Shown here: positions 22,980 to 34,200 of the stretch, piece after piece | Layout of the letters: each line of letters starts with the position of its first letter | How positions within the stretch are numbered: position 1 is the first letter of the stretch | Assembly (NCBI GenBank): GCA_949130485.1 | Contig: OX422189.1 | Location: forward strand, 10,191,177-10,255,176 | DNA length: 64,000 bases | Direction of reading: 5' to 3' | Source: Agelas oroides | Lineage: Eukaryota > Porifera > Demospongiae > Agelasida > Agelasidae | Program-made: the position numbers and the translations under genes | The notes under the pieces: model-generated | Databases searched by the model: none | What the model saw: only the letters and a program-made list of their open reading frames with translations | What the model was told of the DNA's origin: nothing

Positions 22980-23448
22980 TACTTTATAAACTATGATGCT
23001 ACTTTATAAACTATGTTGTTACTTTATAAACTATGATGCTACTTTATATAAAGTACGATGCTACTTTATAAACTACGATGCTACTTTATAAACTATGATG
23101 CTACTTTACAAAGTACGATGCTACTTTATAAACTATGATGCTACTTTATAAAGTACGATGCTACTTTATAAAGTACGATGCTACTTTATAAAGTACGATG
23201 CTACTTTATAAAGTACGATGCTACTTTATAAAGTACGATGCTACTTTATAAACTATGATGCTACTTTATAAACTATGACCTTACTTTATAAACTATGACC
23301 CCACTTTATAAACTACGATGCTACTTTATAAAGTACGATGCTACTTTATAAACTATGATGCTACTTTATAAAGTACGATGCTACTTTATAAAGTACGATG
23401 CTACTTTATAAAGTACGATGCTACTTTATAAACTATGATGCTACTTTA
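22980..23448. repeat. Left subterminal array of 20-bp units
   Basis: About 23 tandem copies of GATGCTACTTTATAAAGTAC with AAACTATGAT variants. Each unit holds the 12-bp palindrome ACTTTATAAAGT. It is the mirror of the array at 26670-27262. Confidence 0.95.
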
Positions 23449-24030
23449 TTGCCGAGCGCATTAGCGCGAGGCTCTGAATGAGGGATCTATTCTCGCAATG
23501 TACGTGCGTACGTACGTGCGTACGTACGTACGTACGTACGTACGTGTCGGTCACGCTTAGGAATGTCAATTTGCGGTACCGCTTAGGAATGTCAATTTGA
23601 GGTCACGCCCAGGCAGGATATCAGATACCACGTGCATTACACGACGACGTTGGGACGACGTTTTTGGCGACGGAGGACGGGAGGACAGCGCGGCTGGGCC
23701 TTCGCAACGTACGTATTTGGCTGAGTCAAGTGCAGAAGCGAGTACTGAACGCAGCCGACGGCTAGCGACTCTGACAAAGAAAAAAACAAAGAGGTCAGTC
23801 CACAGTAGAGCAAGAAGAGCACAAGATAGAGTTCAACAGTAGAAAGCACGTACTGGAGATTCTTCACAAGCCAGGTATTTAGGCTCACTCTTTACGTTAT
23901 ACCGTTGTTTTGTACTGTTCTTTGGGCTCCCACTATACTAAACGAGCAACCCCTGACACCTGCGCCGCGCGCCCCATCCGCGCATGGCGCTTGAAGCGGC
24001 GCGAGGCATCATACGCATGCGTACTCCTAG
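23449..24030 (+). mobile_element. 0.6-kb internal repeat, copy 1 (possible Helitron-like insertion)
   Basis: Starts TTGCCGAGCGCATTAGCGCG and ends near GCATGCGTACTCCTAG. It is preceded by A and followed by T, like its two sister copies. It contains an ACGT-repeat tract, repeated GGAATGTCAATTTG motifs and a short Arg/Lys-rich frame (ERSRRLATLTKKKTKRS). In the other copies that frame has stops. Confidence 0.55.
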
Positions 24031-24115
24031 TAAATAAATTGGGGAAGTGTATCATAGCCTCTTACCCAGGCTGTCCTCCCACCCTGAGGTTGCAGTGTGA
24101 GACTGGTTTGCTTGA

Positions 24116-24724
24116 TTGCCGAGCGCATTAGCGCGAGGCTCTGAATGAGGGATCTATTCTCGCAATGTACGTGCGTACGTACGTACGTACGTACGTACGT
24201 ACGTACGTACGTGTCGGTCACGCTTAGGAATGTCAATTTGCGGTATCGCTTAGGAATGTCAATTTGAGGTCACGCTCGGAATGTCAATTTGCGCTCACGC
24301 CCAGGCAGGATATCGGATACGTACATTACACGACGAAGCCGGGACGACATTTCTTGCCGACGGAGGACGGGGAGAACAGCGCGACTGGCCCTTCGCAACG
24401 TACGTATTTGCGGAGCGAAGTGCATAAACGAGTGCTGAACGCAGCCGACGGCTGCTGACTCCGGCTGAGAAAAAACAAAAAAGCAAAGAAGTCAGCCCAC
24501 CGTAGAAAGCCAAGAGAGCGACAGAAGAACAAGAAAGAGTTCAAAAGTAGAAAGCACGTACTGGAGATTCTTCACAAGCCAGGTATTTAGGCTCACTCTT
24601 CACGTTACCGTTGTTCTTTGGACTCCACTATACTAAACGAGCAACGCCTGACACCTGCGCCGCGCGCCCCATCCACCATGGCGCTTGGAGCGGCGCGAGG
24701 CATCATGCGCATGCGTAGTCCTAG
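24116..24724 (+). mobile_element. 0.6-kb internal repeat, copy 2
   Basis: Same termini as copy 1 (TTGCCGAGCGC ... GTAGTCCTAG), preceded by A and followed by T. The 85-bp spacer to copy 1 is unrelated to the spacer before copy 3, which favours separate insertions over simple tandem duplication. Confidence 0.55.
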
Positions 24725-24810
24725 TATGTAAAATAAGAACAGTATTAATGGTGCAATCGAACTAGGTAAGGATTTTATGTATATTAAGATATTGCACAAG
24801 GTATGCATAA

Positions 24811-25413
24811 TTGCCGAGCGCATTAGCGCGAGGCTCTGAATGAGGGATCTATTCTCGCAATGTACGTGCATACGTACGTGCGTACGTACGTACGTACGTG
24901 TCGGTCACGCTTAGGAATGTCAATTTGCGGTATCGCTTAGGAATGTCAATTTGAGGTCACGCTCGGAATGTCAATTTGCGCTCACGCCCAGGCAGGATGT
25001 CGGATACGTGCATTACACGACGAAGTCGGGACAACGTTTCTTGCCGACGGAGGACGGAGAGAACAGCGCGACTGGCCCTTCGCAACACACGTATTTGCGG
25101 AGCGAAGTGCATAAACGATTGCTGAACGCAGCCGACGGCTGCCGACTCTGAGAAAAAAAAAGCAAAGAAGTCAGCCCACCGTAGAAAGCCAAGAGAGCGA
25201 CAGAAGAACAAGAAAGAGTTCAAAAGCAGAAAGCACGTATACTGGAGATTGTTCACAAGCCAGGTATTTAGGCTCACTCTTCACGTTTTGTACTGTTCTT
25301 TGCTTTGGACTCCCACCATACTAAACGAGCAACGCCTGACACCTGCGCCGCGCGCCCCATCCACGCATGTCGCTTGGAGTGGCGCGAGGCATCATGCGCA
25401 TGCGTAGTCCTAG
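24811..25413 (+). mobile_element. 0.6-kb internal repeat, copy 3
   Basis: Same termini (TTGCCGAGCGC ... GTAGTCCTAG) with A/T flanks. The internal ACGT tract is shorter and the Arg/Lys-rich frame is interrupted. From 25414 to about 26660 the host element holds no recognisable gene. Confidence 0.55.
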
Positions 25414-26669
25414 TTTTAATATGTGCATGCATAGTGAGGGTTCAATTTGAAGCTCTAAAGTGTGCACAATTTCATAATTTCTGCTAAGTCTGCCACTAGA
25501 AATTTATCACATGCATGGATTACACAAATATAAATGGGCTTCGTCGAATTTACAGATAGAGGGATTAATTAATGCTCGGACACTTAAACGTTGCACTCTT
25601 GTTGCGTGCGCAGAGGTCCAGCAGACATAAGAACTGTAGGATAGTTTGGCTAATGTTTAATAGTATATTCAACTCCAAACGGTCTTCTACCTGGGATTAT
25701 CAAAAGAAATACTACATCTGTTCAAGCACCTATCCTCGGAAAAGGGTTCTACTGGCGGAGAAGTCTGATAATCATGTATTATATCACATTGCTAGCCAAA
25801 TTTGGCAACTGCTGCAGCATGGTATGGGCTCATACTAGTCATAGGCAAGGCCAATGGAAAGGCATTTTCAGAGGAGGCAGCAAAGAAGTTACGCATTGTT
25901 TTACAATGTATTTTAGGGATTTTATTTTCTATCCCCGCGTACTACAATAGCTTCGGGTGTTGAAACTATCCCACCCCCAGCATGTCTTGTTGCTCTGATG
26001 ATCTGGCACAGTTGCTACCGTGCTTAGACCTTTGAAGTCTTGAGTTCCAAAAATATATCAGTCCGAGAATAAATTTTTGCCTCTAGCATAGAAACATGAA
26101 CACATTGAACAGACATAAACAGCTTCATTTTTAAGCCTGATTTCAACACACAGCGCCAACGATTTCAACAATGTTTGACCCTTGGTGCATAGTTAGATTG
26201 CAGTGTACAGCAACGTAGTGCACAAATGCACACCACAACATTGCACAGCAGGTTTGCTAATTATGCACCAAACACAAGAGACCAGTCAAGGCTTGTGGAT
26301 AGAAATAGAAAATATAATTCAAGCTTTTCTGCTGCCGGAGGCTGCTCTGAAATGTCACTCTGTTTCCCCCTAGCTACACATCTGCCAGAAATGCATCCCC
26401 TTTTCTGATATTCAATACTGACTAGTTTTAATACTATACTGATACCATGCTTACTTGTTCTCTCCTCCCTTGATGTGCTGCATACTCACTGAATGCATGC
26501 TTGTAGGCAGAAATTCGGTTAAGTTAAATCTCGTAAGGAAAGGGTTAAAATCTAAATTTGGGGTAAACCCGTAATTTTTTTTTCTCATGAGCAAGTCCGA
26601 GATTCCACGTGATACTCCTTGCAGTCGGCCGAGGCCCGGCGCGGCGCAGCGCCGCAGATGCCATTGGTC

Positions 26670-27262
26670 AGTTTACAAAGTAGCATCATAGTTTATAAAG
26701 TAGCATCGTAGTTTATAAAGTAAGGTCATAGTTTATAAAGTAGGGTCATAGTTTATAAAGTAGCATCGTACTTTATAAAGTAGCATCGTACTTTATAAAG
26801 TAGCATCGTAGTTTATAAAGTAGCATCGTAGTTTATAAAGTAGCATCGTAGTTTATAAAGTAGGGTCATAGTTTATAAAGTAGCATCGTAGTTTATAAAG
26901 TAGCATCGTACTTTATAAAGTAGCATCGTACTTTATAAAGTAGCATCATAGTTTATAAAGTAGCATCGTAGTTTATAAAGTAGGGTCATAGTTTATAAAG
27001 TAGGGTCATAGTTTATAAAGTAGCATCGTAGTTTATAAAGTAGATCGTACTTTATAAAGTAGGGTCATAGTTTATAAAGTAGCATCGTACTTTATAAAGT
27101 AGCATTGTACTTTATAAAGTAGCATCATAGTTTATAAAGTAGCATCGTAGTTTATAAAGTAGCATCGTAGTTTATAAAGTAGCATCGTACTTTATATAAA
27201 GTAGCATCATAGTTTATAAAGTAGCAACATAGTTTATAAAGTAGCATCATAGTTTATAAAGT
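26670..27262. repeat. Right subterminal array of 20-bp units
   Basis: About 30 copies of GTTTATAAAGTAGCATCGTA and variants, inverted relative to the left array. It is adjacent to a GC-rich stretch (26625-26655). Confidence 0.95.
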
Positions 27263-28370
27263 AGCCCTGAAAACACAGTTTAGTTACAGACGGCGCCCCA
27301 TATGTATCCAGCTCTTCATTTCAACTTTTAGTTTGTTGTATTCAAGTAGGAGAAGGCAAAACTGATCAGTATGTGTGCCAAACGATGCAAACATGTTGTA
27401 GAGTTTGCAGAATTTGTAGAATTTGTTAGTATTAGTATACGTAGACACTATATATGGTGTGAACAGCATTTACTTTAGGTGTGGTATTTCCACTTTGTGT
27501 TTGTGACTGTTTTATAAGTCTTGTGAGCCTTTGTAGTTTCAGAGTTTTTGGCTTGTTATAATCAGCAAGTTGAGTAGTTTTGGGCTCTAGCCCCAGAAGT
27601 ATCACATACAGACGTGTGGCTATAGGAGGACTTCAGGACTTGATCAATACAGCAGAGATATTAGCTATACTGACCACAGACAGGAGGACTGGATGGCATC
27701 TGTAGAGTGTGACGAGGTAGGTTCAGCTTCCAAAAATTTGTGATCCACAGAAATCTTCACAAATGACCATACCGAATCATCCAAATTCGGATGGTAGCTA
27801 CTAATCTGGATGATTTCATCCATTTTTCAGTTCTATAGAGGAGAAAACGGGCATATATCATCCAAATTTGGACGATATTTCACAACATTGACAAATCATC
27901 CACATTTTGAACATTTGTGTGGATCCATTTTGGAGTCTGACATCACCTGGTGTGATGTATATGTATCCGACCTATCATTTGTGTACTTTGTAGATGTGGT
28001 TGCCATGCCCTTATGTAAGGAGTATAACCATAACTATAAAGCCCAGAGCCCAAGGTTATATATTTAGTTTTATCACGGGTGACCAGGTTCATTGAGGAAA
28101 AATTGCAAAATGGCCAATTATTTGTGATGCCTGAATGTCAATGGCTTATACTAACAAGGCATGTGGCGTTTGTGATAGCGAACAATGTCAACAGTAGCAT
28201 AGCTAGCTAGCTAGTTTCTAAAGGTGCTAGCTGTCTGAGTAACTTTTATGCGTCAATTATTCATTGATTTTTGATGGTATTCATAGCAAAATTTTGGTCA
28301 AACCCTTGGTGGGATACCGGTAGTTTTTGAAGGTAGTAGGAGACATAGGTACCTGCAGGCCCGGGTTATT

Positions 28371-28526
28371 TCGAACAAGAGAGCATAAGAACGGGTGGCT
28401 AGCCGCCTGTTCTTTAGTCTCGTGCCCCGACCGCGTGCGCCTCCCGGCGCGGCGGGAACGTTTCTCCTCGTGAGAGGGTGGGGTCTGGGGACGAGACACT
28501 ACCTGTTCTTAAGCGCTCTTGTTCGA
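28371..28526. mobile_element. Inverted-repeat element with a nested TAGTCTCG-family MITE
   Basis: The outer arms TTCGAACAAGAGAGCATAAG (28371) and CTTAAGCGCTCTTGTTCGAA (28507-28526) enclose 28415-28501. That inner piece starts TAGTCTCGTGCCCCGACC and ends GGTCTGGGGACGAGACACTA, a member of the dispersed TAGYCTCG family. The region from 27310 to 28370 has no recognisable feature. Confidence 0.6.
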
Positions 28527-28575
28527 ATCATGCGTACTCATATCACGAGGATCGACTGGACGCGAAGACACGTGG

Positions 28576-28641
28576 TCACCAACCTAGTCTCGCAAGCCAT
28601 ACCCTTCGCGAAGGGTGTGGCTTGCGAGACTAGTCACCAAC
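28576..28641. mobile_element. 50-bp perfect hairpin with 8-bp target duplication
   Basis: The element CTAGTCTCGCAAGCCATACC ... CGAGACTAG (28584-28633) is an almost perfect palindrome. It is flanked on both sides by TCACCAAC (28576-28583, 28634-28641). It is a minimal member of the TAGYCTCG foldback family. Confidence 0.85.
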
Positions 28642-29173
28642 CATGGCAAAAAAAATGTGATGGACTTTCATGATGAGAGACAGAGACGGGAGAGGAGCAG
28701 TTCAGAGCAGCTCAGCCTGTTCGCCTACATAAATAAGCGAAGCCGAGTCAACCTCGCTAAACACGTATAGCGTACAGTGTAGTGACAAAATATGCTTTCC
28801 GCAATTGCGCATCAAATGCGGCGCAGCCAAGTCTTGCCCGTGTACCCACACAGCTCTGCAGGAGCCTATGGTAAGAGAGCACTGATGCTTGCAATGTACT
28901 ATAGTCAAGGTGTGCTAGTAGAAAGAACGCACCACCAGCTGCTCCTGATCCCAGATTCTGCTATATACAAACTCATTAAAGAGTGCAATACATTTCTATC
29001 CTACTATTAAGAGGCATGACTACAACTGCCTAGTATTGGTGCAAAGATTAAAATAGGTCAATGCAGAAGTGACATCAGCAGAAATGGTCCATTGAGAGTG
29101 TTGTTTCTGATCACATCTGGGTCAAGGGCTACTGAGGAGTCAGCTATATACCAACATTGTTCCCTCCCTCCAG

Positions 29174-30136
29174 GCCCAGTTCCCCTTCCTCCAGCTTCTG
29201 CATCCGCAGGTCATGCTGGAATGGAAGAAATGTGCTGATATGCCACTAGAGATGGACAGACCACAAGCTGTTGTGATGGGAGGAAAGGTCTATGTGGGAG
29301 GGAGAAGTACCATGCATAGTCCATGTGAATCTCATGAACAGGTCTTCCAGTATGACTCCTTTAGCAATGAGTGGAGCCGTCTCCCTCTCCTCAAAGTGAT
29401 CTTTTTTGCCATGGCTCAGTTTGAAGGAGATCTCATCACAGTGGGAGGTTGGATACCATATAATGGTGTCACGGGTAAGGTGCATCGCTTCAAAGAAGAA
29501 TCTCAGAGATGGGAAGAGTTCCTCAAGCCCATGCCAACTGCTAGATATCATGCTTCAGTTGGCACCACCCAGTCTGCCATTGTCGTCAGTGGAGGAGCTA
29601 CTGGTGTCAGGGATCCCGGCTTCCCTGTTTTCTGTGCCACTGTGGAGGTGTACAACAGCATAACTGATCAGTGGTACACTGCTGACCCCCTACCTGTACC
29701 GTGTGGAGAAATGGTCTCTGTCATTATTGAAGACACCTGGTACCTACTAGGGGGAAATATTAGGGATTGCCAAGTCCTGCACACTCCTCTTACCACCCTT
29801 GTTCAGAATGCGATTTCATCTGCTCATCAGCCAGCTAGTAGCATGTCAGTCTGGAAGACACTTCCTGACACCCCACTGCTTGGGTCTGCAGCAGCAAGCC
29901 TCTTAGCTGTGGGAGGGTACAAATTCAAAGCCGGTGAAGCTGAAGCCTCAGAAAAAAATCCACATTTTCTTCCCCCTCACCAACTCCTGGGTCAGGGCCT
30001 CCCTTGGGAGTCTCCAAAGCCACGCTCTGCCTGCACTACAGTACTGCTATCGTCCAACCAAGTGTTGGTGGTTGGTGGGAGAGATAACCAGACTGAACAT
30101 ACCAAGACGGTATTCCTGGGAACCATCACCAGCTAG
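29174..30136 (+). pseudogene. Kelch exon without a kinase, third copy, internally frame-shifted
   Basis: Homologous to exon 2 of the two kinase-kelch genes, with the same acceptor context (TCCCTCCCTCCAG) and starting AQFPFLQLLHPQ then MLEWKKCADMPLEMDRP. Kelch motifs VYVGG, ITVGG, VSGGAT, LLGG and AVGG are present. There is no kinase exon in the 6.7 kb upstream. Between about 29945 and 30010 the frame shifts near a run of seven A's and shifts back about 20 codons later, replacing the blade read as NSWVR in the paralogues. The stop is in the family position (TITS). It is probably a relic that lost its kinase, or it may be expressed from another upstream exon. A candidate ATG-containing exon with a GTAAGA donor at 28792-28870 does not match in phase. 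Confidence 0.7.
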
Positions 30137-30776
30137 AAGAATAGACTTTAGTTTGTCCCTTTCCAACTTAGTTTTTTTTTGTGCACATGCACCCTCATCT
30201 TTTACTTCATCTTCTAATTTAGCAAATTTTGTACAAATAGAATAGAATGGCGTATAGACTCTGCAGATGTTATAGAAAGACAATCGTATACTCAAATTAA
30301 CTAGTTTTTATGATCGTTACATGTCCTGAGCTGTATCTGAGAAATACCGACATTCCGCAACAAGCATAGCTACTTATATTTGATGAACTTGAAGCCAAAA
30401 GGTGGCATTTTTGCACTTATATTCATTGAAAAATGCAATTTTAAGATATTTGTATGGCTAACATTCCTGAGTACTGACACAACTAGACAGTGTTGTGTGT
30501 ACATGCATTTCAAGTGACTGGAATCTCTGAAGCGATAGCCACTCCTTAAACTCTGTAATCAAAATTTGGTCAATCACATGTCTTGAAACAATTGTAACAA
30601 GTGGTTTTTACAGATCTAGCTAGTGATATGCTAGCCAAACAGCTTAAGAAAAGGTGAGGATCTGCATGCTTGATCAGCATGTCAGGTGAACAATAACGAC
30701 AACATCTTGTAAACAGACATTTCAAGAAAAGGTCAGGATCTGCACGTCTTGCAAACAACAACCACAAACAAAGCTC

Positions 30777-30930
30777 ACTGTCTCCATGAGTGTTGCTAGG
30801 TGTTAGAAGCGGAAGATAGGTAGGCAACCAGCAGGAGGATGTCCCCGAGAAGGAGCCTCGTTACCACTTGCACCTCACCATCACTAGGCCATTGGGCTCC
30901 ACCTTACTAACAGGCTGGTGAGAGGGTGAG
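30777..30930 (-). pseudogene. Decayed copy of a membrane-protein exon
   Basis: Matches the exon at 4596-4432 in sequence and strand. It keeps the donor-side GAAACGGTGAGC region in altered form and the acceptor-side CCTGTTAGTAAGGTGGAGCC. Internal deletions have removed part of the membrane span. It lies between the third kelch exon and the RSRC1 terminal exon. Confidence 0.7.
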
Positions 30931-31253
30931 GGAGTGAGGGGTGGGAGGGTGATGAGGGAGTGAGGCCAGCTGACAGCTTTTCTTGCATGAACTTCCTTGA
31001 TCAACCCAGCCAACTGCAGAGGCCTAGTATATATTTACACTGTTGAAACACATTGGTCTTTTACCAGTGAGGTGTGGTTCATGATATGTTAGTCCTATGC
31101 TGTGTCCACATTAAATGAAATGGTTTTGGCAGAAAAGGTTACATGTACAAATTGCATTGTTGTGAAAATTACATCTGTGTCTGACATCTATATCGGTGTG
31201 TGGGTGTATCTGAGGGGAGAAGGGCTAGACTAACTGTCTGTGCTGCGACCAGG

Positions 31254-34200
31254 CTAGCTACAGTTGGGGGAGGAGAACTTCCTCCTCATTCTCTGAAGTT
31301 TCTCTATCCACTGTTGGTGTCTGTCCACCACCACCAGCCTGTCTGGCTCCTGGGGAGGAGAGAGAGGGTGGTTACGCATCTACACTTGGCAGTTTGCATA
31401 CTTAGCCTCACACACAGGCACCTTCAACCAGGCTTCCACACAGAAACATGCCTCACCTCTTCATTTCTCTGTGATTCTACCTCCTCCTTCTCTCCATCAT
31501 CCTTCTCTTCCCCCTGGCCCTCCTGCTCCCCAGTGCCCGGGGGAGGGGAGGGAGGCAGCTCCACCACCTGTGGTTCATACTCACTGGCGTCTACTTCAGT
31601 GATGGTGAAGGACTGGGCAGCTCGATTGGTACCAGATGGGGCAAGGTCCTGTACAGTAGAGTGCAGTCATTATAGACCATGCACAGGTGTATCCCGTTAT
31701 CATAAAAGGCATGACATTCATGCGAACATGATTCTTATTGCAGGCATGCTTGAACTTAATGAACTGCAAAAAAAAAAAGTGGTATTGGAAGACTATTTTG
31801 TCTGCTCCAGTGCCAGAGCTTCAGTGTGCCACCGGACAATATTCACCGGTGAATAATGTCCCCTCCAGTGAATAACGTTCCTTCTTAGCGCATGAGCTTC
31901 CAAGGTGGTCTGGGCATTGTTACTTCCAGGACGCCCTTTTTTGCAAGAGCATTCACTGCCATTCAGAAGATCCAACTTCAAACCCTCTGCTTGGATCTCT
32001 TCTGCCAAAAATATTCTGTACAATTGCCATGAATACTTCACTCTCTCAGAACAAGGATCAGAAGAATTCTCTAACTGGAATTTTTGCAAAAATATTTGCA
32101 CCTTGTTCCAAGGGCCAGTCAAAATTGAACAGGCCTAGGAACAAGGCTAAACATATTCTCTGCAACCAATTGTTGAACGTGGATACTCTTAGCCTCGTCC
32201 CCAGGCCCGTTTGAAAAACGAACGGGCTCCAATATTTCGAACCGGCCCGAACGCGGGCCTGGGAATAAGGCTAGGATACTTTACTCTCTCCACTCTAGAG
32301 TAATCAGTGAAAAACAAGCCTTCCTCCTCCACACTGTAAGTGATCCAAACTAGGACAGTGGAAAGGCCAGGAAACGAGGCCACACAAAGTCAAACGGTGC
32401 ACCTCACACAAACCGTCACACCTGCTTACTCCTCCCACTTGTCCTGTGGGAGACAAATTTCTCAGGAGCAAATGTGTCACTCTCAATGCTGGCCAGCTGT
32501 TCGGCAGTGGGTGGGGCTGGGGGTGGGGCCTGGTCACGTGACTGTGTTGCACTGGTAGAGTCTACAAGTGGTGGAAAAACTTCCTTCAACACAAAACAGT
32601 CACGACTAACAATACACATTACCTGCAGTGTTCTCAAGCATGAGCTTCAATTTGGCCCTCACTCGCTCTGCAGGGGTCTAAAAAATGGCAAAGTTTGTAT
32701 AATACAGTCACATGTTTCATGTACACATCAGACATACCATGTCATTATATCCAGGAATCTCCTTTGACCAGTCCCTGCAGGTACAGTTCATCACAATATA
32801 GCCAGTATCACAATACACAGTATAAATGCATGCTATAAATGCTATACACCTGCGTGGTTATATTTCACAAGGAGGGTGAAAATACACTCACGAGTTACTT
32901 ACTTCTGTCTCTCGCTCCCATCGAGTCGTTCCTTCCCTCTCTTCTTCTTTTTCTTCTCTGCAGTGTCAGACTCTGACGAGGAGGGTCTGTCGTGAAAACA
33001 CATTTTGTTACCGTTAAAAGCAGTATTGCACTCTCCCTGTCAGTACCCCACCTGCACATACATTGTACACATACTGCCACTGCAGGGTTAATCCACACTG
33101 AATGCCCTAGTTGAGTCCATGACTACATGTGTGGTCACGTACCTCCGGTAAGGACTGCTGTGGGCCCTACTCAATGCACAACTTCCACTCAGAATTCTTT
33201 CAAACTCACATCCACACTGCGACATGTCTCACTACAACCCAGTCCTAACTTACTGGTGAGTAAGTAAGCGTTTTCAGGCTCCGATATTTCGAATGGGCCA
33301 GAATGGGCCTGGGAACGAGGCTAAGGTAAGCGTATACACTCGCTTAGGCTACTCCTCAATGTTCTACATTCATCACATAACACTGGAAGCAGAGGTGAGT
33401 TTGCTAGTATTATACAGTAGAGCATATGGGGATACCCACCCCCCTTTCCCATCCCTCCAAAAACTAAACAGTAAGCCCAAATTTTCTGGGAGGAGGGCCC
33501 CTGGTAATTTGTGCTTCAAAGGCAGCTTGGCCATGTTGACAGTTGCCATCCCCCCCCCTCACTTCCACTCCCTCCCAACAACTTATGAAGCCCTGGTCGA
33601 GTGTTCCTTGTATGACAGTTACACTGCACCCTTTGACTCTACTAGGTAGTTAGCGTGCTATATTAGATCATGCAAACTCTACATTCATCATCACATGACA
33701 GGTGGTATTTAGTACTCAAACATCTGTTTTTAGGATCACCTTCTTTCTCTGTGTTTTCTAGAGTGCCTCTCTCTGCTGGTACTTTCATCAGAAGAGGAGC
33801 TCCTGAAAGCAAGAATTTTTGTTCAACATGTCACAAGGAGTGGTCAATATGCTCCTTGAGCTTCATGGTGTGTGCTACAATACTCAATGAACAATAGGTC
33901 TTAGATTATTACTGTGGTTGGCAACATTCTATTTGTAATAGTTATATCCCTCCCCAGGGAGGGATATATAACCTGTTACCTAGGCAACATCTCTGTAGAA
34001 GAGAGATATGAGCAACATTCTTATATGTTGCCTAGGTAACAGGTTATATAGAACGTTTCAATCACACTCTGGTAACTTTAAGAAAATTACTTGAGTGTGA
34101 TCAAATTGTTGAAAATAAATCCATGATAATCTAAGATGAGGAGTGGTCTCTGATGTGATGATAGTGGGCAGCCCCCTCCTACCAGTGAGTGGTCCCCTCG

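Larger units (their letters stand above)
22941..27302. mobile_element. 4.36-kb non-autonomous DNA transposon with inverted subterminal satellite arrays
   Basis: The terminal inverted repeats begin TATGGGGCGCCGTCTGTAAC, continue through ACTAAACTGTGTTTTCAGGG, and appear as the exact complement at 27302. The target duplication TGTATC is present on both sides (22935-22940 and 27303-27308). Inside each end is an array of about 20-bp units (ACTTTATAAAGT core) in opposite orientation. The middle holds three copies of a 0.6-kb repeat and about 1.2 kb of sequence with no transposase frame. The superfamily is not certain. A 6-bp duplication excludes TTAA- and TA-target families. Confidence 0.85.

Noticed and set aside
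22980-27262. CRISPR-like array because of short regular repeats
   Set aside because: Units are contiguous without unique spacers, and the sequence is animal nuclear DNA.
28792-28870. First exon for the third kelch copy
   Set aside because: It has an ATG and a GTAAGA donor but ends in phase 1, while the kelch exon needs phase 0.
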